A stretch of DNA of 64,000 nt from Candidatus Aminicenantes bacterium (GTDB taxonomy: Bacteria > Acidobacteriota > Aminicenantia > Aminicenantales > UBA4085), in NCBI GenBank assembly GCA_026393855.1, contig JAPKZJ010000112.1:55321-119320 (forward strand), in the 5' to 3' direction. Numbering within the stretch: position 1 is the stretch's first letter; every line of letters starts with the position of its first letter. Below, in pieces: positions 1 through 8,336 of the stretch. The notes beneath the pieces were generated by a model. The model was given only the letters and a program-made list of their open reading frames with translations. It did no database searches and was not told where the DNA came from. Both the position numbers and the translations under genes were made by a program.

Positions 1-158
1 GCCTCGTTGTGGCAGAAGACGAATCCCGGCCGGGTCTCGCAGAAGTCCGCCGCGACGCGGAAAGTAGCCAGGGCCTCGCCCGCACCCTCCGGCCACTCCC
101 AGAGCCAGACGGGGTCGATGTGGGCGTTGCAGAGAAGGTGGACCCTTCGGCGGGGCAT
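1..158 (-). CDS. Alpha-mannosidase, glycoside hydrolase family 38 (N-terminus only)
   Basis: Only the first 52 or so residues lie in the window; the gene runs off the left edge. The start is ATG at 158, ten bases after the stop of the upstream lysE-like gene, so the two are probably one transcription unit. The N-terminus carries 'HLLCNAHIDPVWLWEW', which matches the first zinc-binding His-x-Asp motif and tryptophan-rich strand that open the GH38 catalytic domain. The family hydrolyses alpha-mannosides using a bound zinc. There is no signal peptide before the motif, so this looks cytoplasmic. Linkage specificity cannot be judged from this fragment. Confidence 0.8.
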   Translation of the reverse strand, partial: MPRRRVHLLCNAHIDPVWLWEWPEGAGEALATFRVAADFCETRPGFVFCHNE

Positions 159-168
159 GGGGCCGGGC

Positions 169-807
169 TTAGAGATGGATTTTGAAGTCGATAAAGATCG
201 AGGCAAAGGTGTAGGCCCCGAAGGCGAACAGGATGGCGGCCATACCGACGAAGATCCCTTGGAAGGTCTTGGGCGAGAACATATGGTGGTACTTGGAGAC
301 GTAGCGGGTCAGGATGAAGTACCACAGAGCCCCGCCCAGGCCGCAGGCCAGGGCGAACAGAAACGGCTTCATGCCGCGGTCGGTCAACCAGTAGTGGCTG
401 GTGAAAAAGCCTCCGATCCCGATCCACCAGGCGACCAGGGTCGGGTTGGAAATGTACATCAGAAAAACCGCCAGGGCCGGCCGGGCGGATTTCTTGAGCT
501 CCGGCTTCTCCGCCTTGGGCTCCCGCTTCTCCTTGGACTGCAGGAAGAGCCGGAAGGCGATGGCGAACAGGAAGACCGCAGCGCCGGCCTTGAGGACGAC
601 GACCCAGCGGTTGATCAAGGAGGTGACCTGGGACAGGCCCAGAATGGCGATCAGGCAATAGATCGAGTCCAGGACGCAGGCCGTGATCCCGCCTATGAAG
701 CCGTGAAAGAAATCCCGCTTCATGGTCTGGGAAATGATGAAGACGTTGATCGGGCCGAGCGGGATGGCGGCGATAAACCCAATGACGAGCCCGATCAGGA
801 TATACAT
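169..807 (-). CDS. LysE/RhtB-family membrane exporter
   Basis: A 212-residue membrane protein with five to six hydrophobic segments. The N-terminal segment 'GFIAAIPLGPINVFIISQTM' matches the LysE/RhtB signature (G-x-x-x-P-G-P). The family exports amino acids or small metabolites by proton exchange. A charged Lys/Glu-rich cytoplasmic loop near residues 90-110 separates the two halves, as is usual. I start it at ATG 807 rather than an upstream TTG at 819, because a TTGACA-18-TATTTT promoter at 818-847 overlaps that TTG. With ATG 807 the mRNA would have almost no leader. The downstream GH38 gene follows after 10 bases. The substrate is unknown. Confidence 0.85.
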   Translation of the reverse strand: MYILIGLVIGFIAAIPLGPINVFIISQTMKRDFFHGFIGGITACVLDSIYCLIAILGLSQVTSLINRWVVVLKAGAAVFLFAIAFRLFLQSKEKREPKAEKPELKKSARPALAVFLMYISNPTLVAWWIGIGGFFTSHYWLTDRGMKPFLFALACGLGGALWYFILTRYVSKYHHMFSPKTFQGIFVGMAAILFAFGAYTFASIFIDFKIHL

Positions 808-817
808 AGGCTCGCCC

Positions 818-847
818 AAAATACCAGAATCCTTCCGGCCCTGTCAA
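818..847 (-). promoter_or_regulatory. Sigma-70-type promoter of the lysE-like/GH38 unit
   Basis: On the minus strand TTGACA (847-842) and TATTTT (823-818) are separated by 18 bases. The -10 box ends 10 bases before ATG 807 and no Shine-Dalgarno sequence lies between, so the transcript should be nearly leaderless. Confidence 0.6.
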
Positions 848-861
848 CGGTGGGGAAAGGT

Positions 862-1950
862 TTAGAAAGCTTCATTGGCGGTGACGTAGAAGCCGGAAGA
901 GCCCCGGCCTAACCCGAAATCGATTCGGATGGTGTTGCCCTCGCTTGAGACCCGGCAGCGCAGGCCGCCTCCCACCGAGGGTTTAAAGCCCGCCGCGGAG
1001 AGCGCACCGAGGCGCCCGGCGACCTGGCCCAACCCGGCGAACGCAACCGCGCTGAATCGCCCGGACAGAGGGAGCCTCGCCTCGGCTTGGAATCCGGCGA
1101 AAACGCGGTCGCGGTATCTCCCCGTAAGATAGCCGCGCATCAAACTATCGCCGCCCATTTTGGGCATGGCCATGAAGGGCACGTCTCCGGAAACGGCCTC
1201 GAGCTTCATCTGGAAGCCGAGAACGGCTGATGCAGCGAACGGCAGATACGATCTGAGATCGGCTTTGAATCGGGAAAAACGATAGTCGCCGCCGAAAAAG
1301 ACGGCCGAAATCTGCCAGAATCGCCCACGCCGGGGGACGAAGACGTTGTCCCGGTCGTCCGTCTTGGCGATGATCCCGAGCCCCGCCAAGGTTCCCCCTT
1401 GCGAGCCCAGGATGTCTCCCGAGGCGAGAGGCCCCTCGGGCGCAAAGGCCAAAAAACGGTAATTCTCGATGACGCCCATAAGCCCTGCGTAGATCTGGCG
1501 TCCCGGGAAAAGCCGCCTTTGGACCTGGAATTCAGCCAGGAGCTGGCGGGGGGTGATCAGCTCTCCGGCCGCCTCGAGCGTTTCATTGCCGAGGCCGAAG
1601 AATTCATTGGGGAAGCGGCTCCATTCCAGGCTTCCCGTTAGGACCCAATCCTCCCGGCCGAGATAGATCTCGGGCTTCATTTGAAGGGTGAACTGGTCGT
1701 TTTGGGTAATGACGGCGCTGAATTGGATTGAGGTCGGACGGGGCTGTTTGCCCTCCGATGCGGGCCTGTAGGCCAGGATTCCCCCGATCCCGCCCGCCAG
1801 ACGCGTTTCGGGCGTGTAATAAGCGAGCGGCATGACAAGAATCGTGCGCTTTGCGGCTGTCGGCTTGGTATCCTCCGCCGCGCGAAGAGACAGGGGCAGA
1901 ACGGCGGCCAGAACGGCCCAAGCTAAAATAGGGGCGGAAACGGCTTTCAT
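862..1950 (-). CDS. Omp85-family outer-membrane beta-barrel (surface antigen D15-like)
   Basis: A 362-residue protein with an N-terminal signal peptide (cleavage near 'SLRAAED') followed by amphipathic beta strands up to a C-terminal phenylalanine, typical of outer-membrane barrels. Residues about 198-210 (DDRDNVFVPRRGRFW) and about 271-281 (MRGYLTGRYRD) match the barrel of the Omp85/BamA superfamily; the second is the conserved (V/M)RG(F/Y) motif of loop 6. There are no POTRA domains: the barrel begins almost directly after the signal. It therefore resembles short 'bacterial surface antigen' barrels and not BamA itself. It stands alone and its partner is unknown. The start ATG 1950 follows directly from the signal peptide; no clear ribosome-binding site is seen. 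Confidence 0.8.
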   Translation of the reverse strand: MKAVSAPILAWAVLAAVLPLSLRAAEDTKPTAAKRTILVMPLAYYTPETRLAGGIGGILAYRPASEGKQPRPTSIQFSAVITQNDQFTLQMKPEIYLGREDWVLTGSLEWSRFPNEFFGLGNETLEAAGELITPRQLLAEFQVQRRLFPGRQIYAGLMGVIENYRFLAFAPEGPLASGDILGSQGGTLAGLGIIAKTDDRDNVFVPRRGRFWQISAVFFGGDYRFSRFKADLRSYLPFAASAVLGFQMKLEAVSGDVPFMAMPKMGGDSLMRGYLTGRYRDRVFAGFQAEARLPLSGRFSAVAFAGLGQVAGRLGALSAAGFKPSVGGGLRCRVSSEGNTIRIDFGLGRGSSGFYVTANEAF

Positions 1951-2085
1951 GATCGGTTCTTATCGATTCGGTTCGCTTGCACTCTCAGGGTGCAGAAGCT
2001 GAAGGCTCGAAGGAAGGCAGGCTGGAAAAACGCCTAAAATTTGATGATACACGAAAAAGACGGCTGGCGAAAGCCGGCGAACCGA

Positions 2086-2114
2086 TTGAAAACGCCCTCG
2101 GCCCGCGGCATAAT
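2086..2114 (+). promoter_or_regulatory. Sigma-70-type promoter of the UROD-family gene
   Basis: TTGAAA (2086-2091), 17 bases, CATAAT (2109-2114). The -10 box ends seven bases before ATG 2122, placing the predicted transcription start on or next to the start codon. The arrangement is almost identical to that before uppS at 55558-55573. Confidence 0.6.
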
Positions 2115-2121
2115 GGCCTCC

Positions 2122-3273
2122 ATGACGGCCATCCTCCCCGAGACGCCCAGGGAACGCATGCGGATCGCCATGGCCGGAGGCCGACCTGCCCGAGTCCCCG
2201 TGATGTGCCAGATGAGTATAGGCCACATGCTCATCCAGGGCGGCGTTCGGCCGGAAGAGCTGTGGTTCGACGAGGACGCCTTTATCGAGACGCTGCGGAG
2301 CCTGCGGGCCCGGTATGAGTTCGACGGCATCCTGATCAGCCTGCACGGCCAGGCCCGGGATTGGGCCCGGGGGATCGTCGAAATCGTTCGAGAGGACGCG
2401 GGCGCCAGGGTCCGTTGGGCCGACGGGTCGGTAACGCTGTTTCCCCCGGACGATCTGCCCCTGCATCGGCCCGCGCAGGACATCCGGCGGCCGGCCCTCG
2501 AAAGATTCAGCCCGGACTCTTTGCCCGACGCGCCGGACTACATTCCGGTTTCGCAGGGCCTGCGCTTCGCCCTTGACCCGGGCAACCTGACCGGCATCCA
2601 TCGCCGGTTGCGGGAAGGGGAGGGGCAGGGGCTTTCTCTCCACGGGGAAGTGACTTCGCCGCTCGATTATTTCCTGGATCTGTTCGGGTTCGCCGAGGGG
2701 TTCTTGGCCTTGGCCGAGGATCCGGCCCGCGCCAAAGCCGTGTTGGAAAAACTGGCCGCGGGAGTGGCCCGGCTCGGCGCCGGACAGGCCAGAGCGGGTG
2801 TCGACGCCGTCAAGATCTCCTCGCCCTTCGCCGGGGCGGGCTTTCTTTCTCCCCGTCATTACCGGGAGTTCGTCGTCCCGTACGAGCGGATCGTGGCCCG
2901 GGCCATCCAGGCCGAGGGCGCGTTCGCCTACACCCACACCTGCGGTGCCATCGGGGACAGGCTCGAGCTAATGGCCGAATCCGAAGTCGCCGGCCTCGAA
3001 TGCCTCGATCCGCCGCCGCTCGGCAACGTCGAGCTCGAGGATGCCCTTGATCGAATCGGCAGCCGGATGTTCATCAAGGGCAACGTCGATCCCGTCCACA
3101 CGCTTCTGTTTGGAGATCCCGCCCGGATCGCCGCCGATGTCCGCTACCGCGTGGACTTGGCCGCCCCCCGCGGCGGATTCATCTTGAGCACGGCCTGCTC
3201 CATCGCGCCCCGGACTCCCCCGGAAAACGTCCTGCTCCTGGTCTCCCAGGTCCATTTACATAAATCCTATTGA
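2122..3273 (+). CDS. Uroporphyrinogen decarboxylase (UROD)-superfamily methyltransferase-like protein
   Basis: A 383-residue TIM-barrel protein of the UROD/MtaA-CmuA superfamily. Such enzymes either decarboxylate uroporphyrinogen or move methyl groups between corrinoid proteins and thiols. Seen here: 'RMRIAMAGGRPARVPVMCQM' at the N-terminus (the family's R-x-P-V pattern), 'HGEVTSPLDYFLDLFGF' mid-protein, 'THTCGAIGDRLELMAESEVA' with the His-x-Cys expected of zinc-binding methyltransferases, and 'FIKGNVDPVHTLLFGDP' near the end. The THTCG motif favours a corrinoid/thiol methyltransferase over true HemE, but the substrate is inferred. ATG 2113 lies inside the predicted -10 box, so I chose ATG 2122. 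The gene stands alone between divergent and convergent neighbours. Confidence 0.75.
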   Translation: MTAILPETPRERMRIAMAGGRPARVPVMCQMSIGHMLIQGGVRPEELWFDEDAFIETLRSLRARYEFDGILISLHGQARDWARGIVEIVREDAGARVRWADGSVTLFPPDDLPLHRPAQDIRRPALERFSPDSLPDAPDYIPVSQGLRFALDPGNLTGIHRRLREGEGQGLSLHGEVTSPLDYFLDLFGFAEGFLALAEDPARAKAVLEKLAAGVARLGAGQARAGVDAVKISSPFAGAGFLSPRHYREFVVPYERIVARAIQAEGAFAYTHTCGAIGDRLELMAESEVAGLECLDPPPLGNVELEDALDRIGSRMFIKGNVDPVHTLLFGDPARIAADVRYRVDLAAPRGGFILSTACSIAPRTPPENVLLLVSQVHLHKSY

Positions 3274-3298
3274 CTTTATAAGATTGATCGTTTATATT
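3270..3298 (+). promoter_or_regulatory. Strong promoter reading into a gene-free stretch
   Basis: TTGACT (3270-3275), 17 bases, TATATT (3293-3298). It overlaps the stop codon of the UROD-family gene and points right, into about 450 bp where I recognise no protein-coding gene on the plus strand. The next genes to the right are on the minus strand, so the target could be an untranslated RNA. Confidence 0.5.
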
Positions 3299-3675
3299 CC
3301 CTATATCTCTGTTGTGCTGGCTGGGCAGAGTAACCCTCCTTGTTACCCCCCCTTAGCTTAATTCCCTAAAACAGCCAGCTCTTCTTCTCCCCCCTCTCCT
3401 CATCCGCCCCCTCCGGCCATAGTCACGTCGCGTCAAGCCCAGGGCTGTTCGGCGGCTCGTTTTGCCTGGGCCAAGCAAACCATTGGGCGGCTGGAATAAT
3501 CGAGCCATCTCCGGATATCGGGAAAGCCCGGTCGGAAATGGCCCGGTCCCAAGGTGGGGATCGGAAGACGAGGCATAAGCCGCGTCGATGTGCGTCTTGA
3601 GGATGCCGTCGGCTCGATGGGATCGGAAAAAAATGGCGAGTGGGGAGAAGTGGAGGGAATCCAGCGGCGAAAAGT
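3299..3675. other. Gene-free stretch with no recognisable ORF or known RNA
   Basis: Between the UROD-family stop and the terminator of the minus-strand barrel gene. The first 100 bases are pyrimidine-rich. Reading frames on both strands are low-complexity and lack ribosome-binding sites. I looked for 6S, tmRNA, RNase P and SRP RNA signatures and recognised none. See the promoter at 3270. Confidence 0.4.
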
Positions 3676-3710
3676 CCCCCCGACCGGGCCTGGCAGGCCC
3701 GATCGGGGGG
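3676..3710 (-). terminator. Rho-independent terminator of the FadL-type gene
   Basis: A near-perfect inverted repeat: a 15-base arm beginning CCCCCCGA, a five-base loop (TGGCA) and a complementary arm ending TCGGGGGG, with one G-T wobble. Read on the minus strand it lies 35 bases beyond the barrel gene's stop and is followed by ACTTTT. Confidence 0.75.
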
Positions 3711-3745
3711 GCAAACAACAGGCGGGCCTGGTCAGGCCCTGGCTA

Positions 3746-5089
3746 TCAACGGAAGCTGTAGTTGACGCCGACGCCGAACCCGAAGGTGGTCTGCTTGTAG
3801 GTCTCGGTATAGGCTCCGAAAGGCGCGTAGGTGATCTGCTTGGAATCGTCCTTGTAGCTGACCAGGATGAGGCCGCCTTCGACGGACAAATTGTCCATGA
3901 GGCTCCAGCGGGCGCCGCATCCGAAGGTGTTGGCCGAAAGCAGGAAATCCATATCGGTCTGATAGTTGGCCAGGACTCCGTAGCTGCTGTTCAGATAGCC
4001 GGCACTGATGGTCAGGGTCTTGAACAGGTCGTACTCCAGGCCGAGGGCAAATTCCATCGTGTTCTTGCTAATGAAGGCTTCGCGACCGTCCCAGTTGGCC
4101 GACTTGTCGAAATCGGTGTTGAACGAGGCGTAGGCGCGAAGCTGGGGCAGGATGGCGTAGGAGGCGCCCAGGGCCAGCGTCCCGGGAATGTCGGCGTTCG
4201 TCTTTTCGCCGTTGGGGAACAGGCCTGTGTCGTCCTGCTTGGTCGCCATGGTCAGCTCCAGCTTGGTGTTCATCTCGTAGCGGGCGGTAAGGTTCAAGCC
4301 CTCGATCGGGGTGACCATGAGGCTGAAGATGGGCGTGATGCCGGATCCGCTGGCGCTGGCGTCGACGGCCTTATTGGCCACCAGGGCCGCATAGCCGGTC
4401 TGGCCCAACATAGTGAAGAGGTTGGCGGCGGGGATCATCGTGCCGCTCAGGCCCAAGGCGGGGAAGAGGGGATTGACGGACACGTTCTCGATCGAGCCTT
4501 CGTAGGTATTCTTGGCCGAGACATAGCGGAGGCCGAAGGCCACCGAGAACATCTCGTTGATGGCATAGGTCACGTTGGCCTGGAAGCCAAGGTACATCGA
4601 GCTGCCTTTAAAGGCGATGTCGGCGGCATATTTGGTCGTCGGCAGGCCCATGCTGGATAGCAGGACGGGCAGGGTCGAGAAGGGCTGTTCGAAGGAGGGC
4701 AGGCCGGTCTTATAATCGGCCGCGCCGCCGCCGCCGATGGGCGTAAACCCGAAGGAGAAGGCCAGGGGGCCCTTCTTGTAGACGGCGTAGAAGTTGGGGT
4801 ATAAGGGGGCCCGGACTTCGCCGACATAAGTCCCATTGTTGAGGTAGGGGAACTCGTTGACGACGGTTTTGTCCTGGCTGATGGTCTGGTTGCTTAGGTA
4901 CAGATGGAAACCGTCCTGAAGCCTGATCAGACCGGCGGGGTTGTAATAGACCGCGTCCGTCTCGATCGAGGCGTAACGGGCCAGCAACCGGTAGAAGCCG
5001 ATGCTTTGGTTCGTGTTCGTCACGATGGATGGGAAGGCCATCGGGACGGACACCAGAACCACTAGCGCCAACAGGATGCTCTTCTTCAT
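3746..5089 (-). CDS. OmpP1/FadL/TodX-family outer-membrane transport barrel
   Basis: A 447-residue protein with a clear signal peptide (about 1-22) and a long run of beta strands. The mature N-terminus contains 'ETDAVYYNPAGLIRLQDGFH', the conserved asparagine-proline-alanine-glycine (NPAG) hatch motif of FadL-like proteins. The family forms 14-stranded outer-membrane channels for hydrophobic substrates. A Gly-rich loop (GGGGAAD) lies near residue 120 and the C-terminus ends in an aromatic/basic strand (GVGVNYSFR), as in other barrels. The start ATG 5089 has an ideal AGGAGG four bases upstream. A strong terminator follows at 3676-3710. It is monocistronic; the transported compound is unknown. 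Confidence 0.85.
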   Translation of the reverse strand: MKKSILLALVVLVSVPMAFPSIVTNTNQSIGFYRLLARYASIETDAVYYNPAGLIRLQDGFHLYLSNQTISQDKTVVNEFPYLNNGTYVGEVRAPLYPNFYAVYKKGPLAFSFGFTPIGGGGAADYKTGLPSFEQPFSTLPVLLSSMGLPTTKYAADIAFKGSSMYLGFQANVTYAINEMFSVAFGLRYVSAKNTYEGSIENVSVNPLFPALGLSGTMIPAANLFTMLGQTGYAALVANKAVDASASGSGITPIFSLMVTPIEGLNLTARYEMNTKLELTMATKQDDTGLFPNGEKTNADIPGTLALGASYAILPQLRAYASFNTDFDKSANWDGREAFISKNTMEFALGLEYDLFKTLTISAGYLNSSYGVLANYQTDMDFLLSANTFGCGARWSLMDNLSVEGGLILVSYKDDSKQITYAPFGAYTETYKQTTFGFGVGVNYSFR

Positions 5090-5354
5090 AAGACCTCCTA
5101 AAAAATGTGGTAGTTCAACGGTTTATCCGCTGCAGATGGCGGAATTCTACATATTTCTGGGATTAATGCAAGTCCCCGCCGGCCGGAGGGTTGGGCCGCC
5201 CGGGACATTAGTCTTTGATCCTTGCTTAAAACGATACGATGGCAGGCAAACGCCTCAAGCTCTTTGGGGGGGAGGCAGAGAAGCGCCGGCCATTGGCCGG
5301 TGCGGAACGTTGGAGGGGGACCCGGCTAAAGGGGCCCTCTCCAAGGGAGCCCAT
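5090..5354. other. Intergenic stretch with a GC-rich hairpin
   Basis: Divergent spacer between the FadL-type and MFS genes. Around 5311-5344 an imperfect inverted repeat (TTGGAGGGGG ... CCCTCTCCAA) could form a hairpin just upstream of the MFS promoter. It has no T-tract, so it is not an obvious terminator; it may be an operator or a remnant. Nothing else was recognised. Confidence 0.35.
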
Positions 5355-5383
5355 TTGACATTCGCCTTCCAAGTCGATAATTT
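5355..5383 (+). promoter_or_regulatory. Sigma-70-type promoter of the MFS sugar porter
   Basis: TTGACA (5355-5360), 17 bases, TAATTT (5378-5383). ATG 5393 follows nine bases later with no purine-rich ribosome-binding site, implying a nearly leaderless mRNA. Confidence 0.65.
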
Positions 5384-5392
5384 GAACCCTCC

Positions 5393-6817
5393 ATGACCAC
5401 ACCCGCCGCCCCCATCCCTTCCTCGCCGGACGAAGGCGTCCGACTCCGCCTTGGGCTGATCTGGATGATCTCGATCGCGGCCGCCATGGGAGGCCTTCTC
5501 TTCGGCTACGACTGGGTCGTGATCGGGGGGGCCAAGCCGTTCTTCGAGCGCTTTTTCCAGCTGACCAGCGCTTCGGCCAAGGGGTGGGCCAACAGCTGCG
5601 CTCTTATCGGCTGCCTCGTCGGGGCCATGGCCGCCGGTGCTCTGAGCGACCGATTCGGCCGCAAGCGGCTGCTCATGGGCTCGGCCCTGATCTTCATCGT
5701 CACTTCGATCGGCAACGGGCTGGCCCCGTCCTTCACCGCCTTCGTCCTCTGGCGGATGCTGGGCGGGACGGCCATCGGCCTGGCCTCCAACCTGTCGCCG
5801 ATGTATATTGCCGAGATCTCGCCGGCCCGACTGCGGGGCCGCCTGGTGGCGGTCAACCAATTGACCATCGTCGTCGGCATCCTGTTGGCCCAGTTCATCA
5901 ACTGGTGGCTGGTCAGGGGGCTTCCGGCCGGCGCCACCGACGCTTTCATCAGGGGCTCCTGGTATGGGACTATCGGCTGGCGCTGGATGTTCGGTCTGAC
6001 GGCTGTGCCGGCCCTGCTATTCTTCTTGGGGACTCTGGCCGTGCCTGAAAGCCCCCGTTGGCTGGCCAAAAACGGCAAACGGGAGCGGGCCCGCCGAATC
6101 CTGGCCCGGCTGGGAGGGGACGCTTACGCAGGTGCCGCTCTGGCCGATATCGAATCAACCCTGACCGGCGAGACTGAGAAGGTCGATTTCCGCGCTCTGT
6201 TTGACCCCCGCCTGCGGCGGGTGCTGGTTCTGGGGGTTGTCCTTGCCGTCTTCCAACAATGGTGCGGCATCAACGTGATCTTCAATTATGCCGAGGAGAT
6301 CTTTCGGGCGGCCGGCTACGATATCTCCAGCGTTCTGTCGAATATCGCCTGGACGGGATCGGTCAATCTGGTCTTTACTTTCGTCGCTCTGGGAGCGGTC
6401 GACAGGCGCGGCCGTCGGCCGCTGATGCTCCTGGGTTCGGCCGGACTGGCGGTCATCTATACCGGCATGGGGATCGGCTATGCCTCCGGCTTAAAGGGCC
6501 TGCCTATGCTGCTTCTGGTCTTGGCGGCTATCGGGTGCTACGGTATGTCGTTGGCGCCCGTGACCTGGGTCGTCATCAGCGAGATCTTCCCCAACCGGAT
6601 CCGCGGCGCGGCCGTGTCAGTGGCTACGACCTCCCTCTGGGCCGCGTGCTTCGTCCTGACTTTTACCTTCCCGCTTCTCAATAAAGGACTGGGCCCGGCC
6701 GGGACCTTCGGGCTCTACGCCCTGATCTGCGCGGGGGGATTCGTCTTCATCCGGGCCCGTTTGCCCGAGACCAAGGGCAAAAGCCTGGAAGCCATCGAAA
6801 AAGAGCTGGTCCGGTAA
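5393..6817 (+). CDS. MFS transporter, sugar porter family
   Basis: A 474-residue, 12-segment inner-membrane transporter with nearly every sugar-porter signature in order: GGLLFGYDWVVIGGA in helix 1, DRFGRKR between helices 2 and 3, a long 'RMLGG...PMYIAEISP' run with LRGR, PESPRWLAKNGK before the central loop, QQWCGINVIFNYAEEIF in helix 7, VDRRGRRPL between helices 8 and 9, and PETKGKSLEAIE at the end. Characterised relatives (XylE/GalP/GLUT) import hexoses or pentoses by proton symport. The central QQ-x-x-G-x-N motif contacts sugar in XylE. The substrate is not predictable. There is no ribosome-binding site; the promoter at 5355-5383 suggests leaderless translation. It converges on the alpha/beta hydrolase gene. 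Confidence 0.9.
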   Translation: MTTPAAPIPSSPDEGVRLRLGLIWMISIAAAMGGLLFGYDWVVIGGAKPFFERFFQLTSASAKGWANSCALIGCLVGAMAAGALSDRFGRKRLLMGSALIFIVTSIGNGLAPSFTAFVLWRMLGGTAIGLASNLSPMYIAEISPARLRGRLVAVNQLTIVVGILLAQFINWWLVRGLPAGATDAFIRGSWYGTIGWRWMFGLTAVPALLFFLGTLAVPESPRWLAKNGKRERARRILARLGGDAYAGAALADIESTLTGETEKVDFRALFDPRLRRVLVLGVVLAVFQQWCGINVIFNYAEEIFRAAGYDISSVLSNIAWTGSVNLVFTFVALGAVDRRGRRPLMLLGSAGLAVIYTGMGIGYASGLKGLPMLLLVLAAIGCYGMSLAPVTWVVISEIFPNRIRGAAVSVATTSLWAACFVLTFTFPLLNKGLGPAGTFGLYALICAGGFVFIRARLPETKGKSLEAIEKELVR

Positions 6818-6845
6818 AAAGCCGGTACTTCGGACCGCTTGGATT
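6818..6845 (+). terminator. Possible terminator after the MFS gene
   Basis: A short hairpin, AAGC-CGGT, loop, ACCG-CTT, followed by GGATTTT directly after the MFS stop. The stem is only seven to eight pairs with a bulge, so this is tentative. Confidence 0.35.
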
Positions 6846-6887
6846 TTCCCGTAATTGGGAGATGCATCGAACTTAAGCCGGAGGCCG

Positions 6888-8336
6888 TCAGCGGTAAAGC
6901 TTGGGGGAGAGCTCGATGGTTGCGAAAAAGACCGGTCCCGCTTTCCCGCCGTGCCAGGCGGCGCCTAGGCAGAGCCAGGGGACGTATGATGGAACGTACC
7001 CGATCCTGAGCAACGAGGCGTGTCCGCCGCCCGCGACCGTCCATCCGCCCGCGATCCGGAAGCCGCCCCATTTCTCCCAGACCAGCTCAAGCTGGCTTCC
7101 GGCCGTGATCGTCGTTTCCGTGCCTGTCCGCTCGGCTTCCAGGAACACGCCTGCGCTCCCGGATTGGCTGGGGTATTCGGTCGAATAGTAGCCGTGCTTC
7201 AAATGGAATGAGGCGGCGTCGACGAGCCCTCGGCCAGGCTCTCCGGTCAGGGAGATCGTGGCATGGACCATGCGGCCGCGCGTTTCGGGCCGCGGCCGGG
7301 CCAAGTCGGCGGGATCCGCCGGCACGGCCTCGGGTCCGAGGGAAGGCGTGCCGGTGGCGGGGGGCAGACCAGATGCGAATTCCCTGATCAAGGCGGCCAC
7401 CCGTTCCGGCTTTTCCTGCTGCGGCGAATGGCCGGCTCCCTCGATGATCTCGCCTCGGGCGCCGGGGATCAAGTCCAGGGCCCTGGCCATGACTTCGGGC
7501 TTCAGGACGCCGTCGTCCGCGCCCCAGATAAGAAGCGTGGGGGAGACGATCTCCTTGAGCTTCGGCTCCCAGGCGGCTACGACGGGACGCGCGAGCATCT
7601 GAATGGCCCATAACCTGTTGACCCGGAGCCGCGCCGGTGTGGTGAACATCGGCTCCCCGTCGGCGGCCGAAGTCGGAACGGGCCGACCCCATTTTGCCGC
7701 CGAGCCGCGGGCGATCATGTCCATGATCGCGGCATTGCCTGTGAGATTGAACATGGGCCCGGCCAGTCCGTTGCGTTTGGCCAGCTCGAAGGCCAGGCCC
7801 GGCTTGATCGGGAGCTTGAAACCGACCGTGATGGCGTCGATCAAAACCAAGCCGGCCGGTTTGCACTCCTCGGTCAGCTCGAGATGCCAGGCCAGCCCGC
7901 CGCCGGTCGAGTGGCCGACGAGGACAGCCCCTTCGAGGGCGCCGGCGGCCCTCAGAACCGTCAGCAGTCTGGCGGTCATGCGTTCGTAGTCGTAGGAAAC
8001 CGGCTTGTCGGTGAAGGAATCGCCGTATCCGGGCAGATCGACCAGGATGACCCGGAAATCCGAAGCCAGGTCGCGGGCCAGCTCGGCATACGCGGCCGAC
8101 GTGGCGCAGATCCCGTGCAGGAGGACGATTGTCCGGCCACTCTCCGGGCCGGCGACGCGGAATGCGGCAAAAAACGAGCTGGAGGCGGGGGTTTCCTCGA
8201 GCCGGACGCGGTAAGCCGGCAAATGGCGGAAGAACTCTGCGGCCGGGCCGTCTTGGGCCGGCAGGGCTGAGGGCAGAGCGGCGAGCAGGACGAAAAGGGC
8301 TCCAAGCCCCCAAGCCTGCCGTCGGGAAGGGATCAA
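6888..8336 (-). CDS. Exported alpha/beta-hydrolase with beta-rich C-terminal extension
   Basis: A 482-residue protein. Residues 1-28 are a signal peptide. Residues about 50-320 form an alpha/beta-hydrolase: oxyanion 'LLHGICAT', nucleophile elbow GHSTGGG (Ser143), acid in WGADDGVL (Asp274 or 275), His303 in GAGHSPQQE. A complete triad implies a serine hydrolase (esterase, lipase or C-C hydrolase). Residues about 330-482 form a separate beta-rich domain with Gly/Ala and aromatic alternation ending FATIELSPKLYR; I do not recognise it, but it could be an outer-surface or barrel-like domain. The start overlaps the HPr-EI-EIIA stop by four bases, so it is translationally coupled to the PTS operon. 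This suggests that it supplies or processes the PTS substrate (inference). Confidence 0.75.
   Translation of the reverse strand: MIPSRRQAWGLGALFVLLAALPSALPAQDGPAAEFFRHLPAYRVRLEETPASSSFFAAFRVAGPESGRTIVLLHGICATSAAYAELARDLASDFRVILVDLPGYGDSFTDKPVSYDYERMTARLLTVLRAAGALEGAVLVGHSTGGGLAWHLELTEECKPAGLVLIDAITVGFKLPIKPGLAFELAKRNGLAGPMFNLTGNAAIMDMIARGSAAKWGRPVPTSAADGEPMFTTPARLRVNRLWAIQMLARPVVAAWEPKLKEIVSPTLLIWGADDGVLKPEVMARALDLIPGARGEIIEGAGHSPQQEKPERVAALIREFASGLPPATGTPSLGPEAVPADPADLARPRPETRGRMVHATISLTGEPGRGLVDAASFHLKHGYYSTEYPSQSGSAGVFLEAERTGTETTITAGSQLELVWEKWGGFRIAGGWTVAGGGHASLLRIGYVPSYVPWLCLGAAWHGGKAGPVFFATIELSPKLYR

Noticed and set aside
7..912. Long plus-strand frame across the left end
   Set aside because: It is antisense to the LysE exporter, whose membrane segments and family motifs are clear; the plus-strand product is low-complexity Gly/Asp/Gln-rich.
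3353..3718. Minus-strand frame in the gene-free stretch at 3.3-3.7 kb
   Set aside because: Its start lies inside the terminator hairpin of the neighbouring gene, and the product is Arg/Gly/Pro-rich with no domain.
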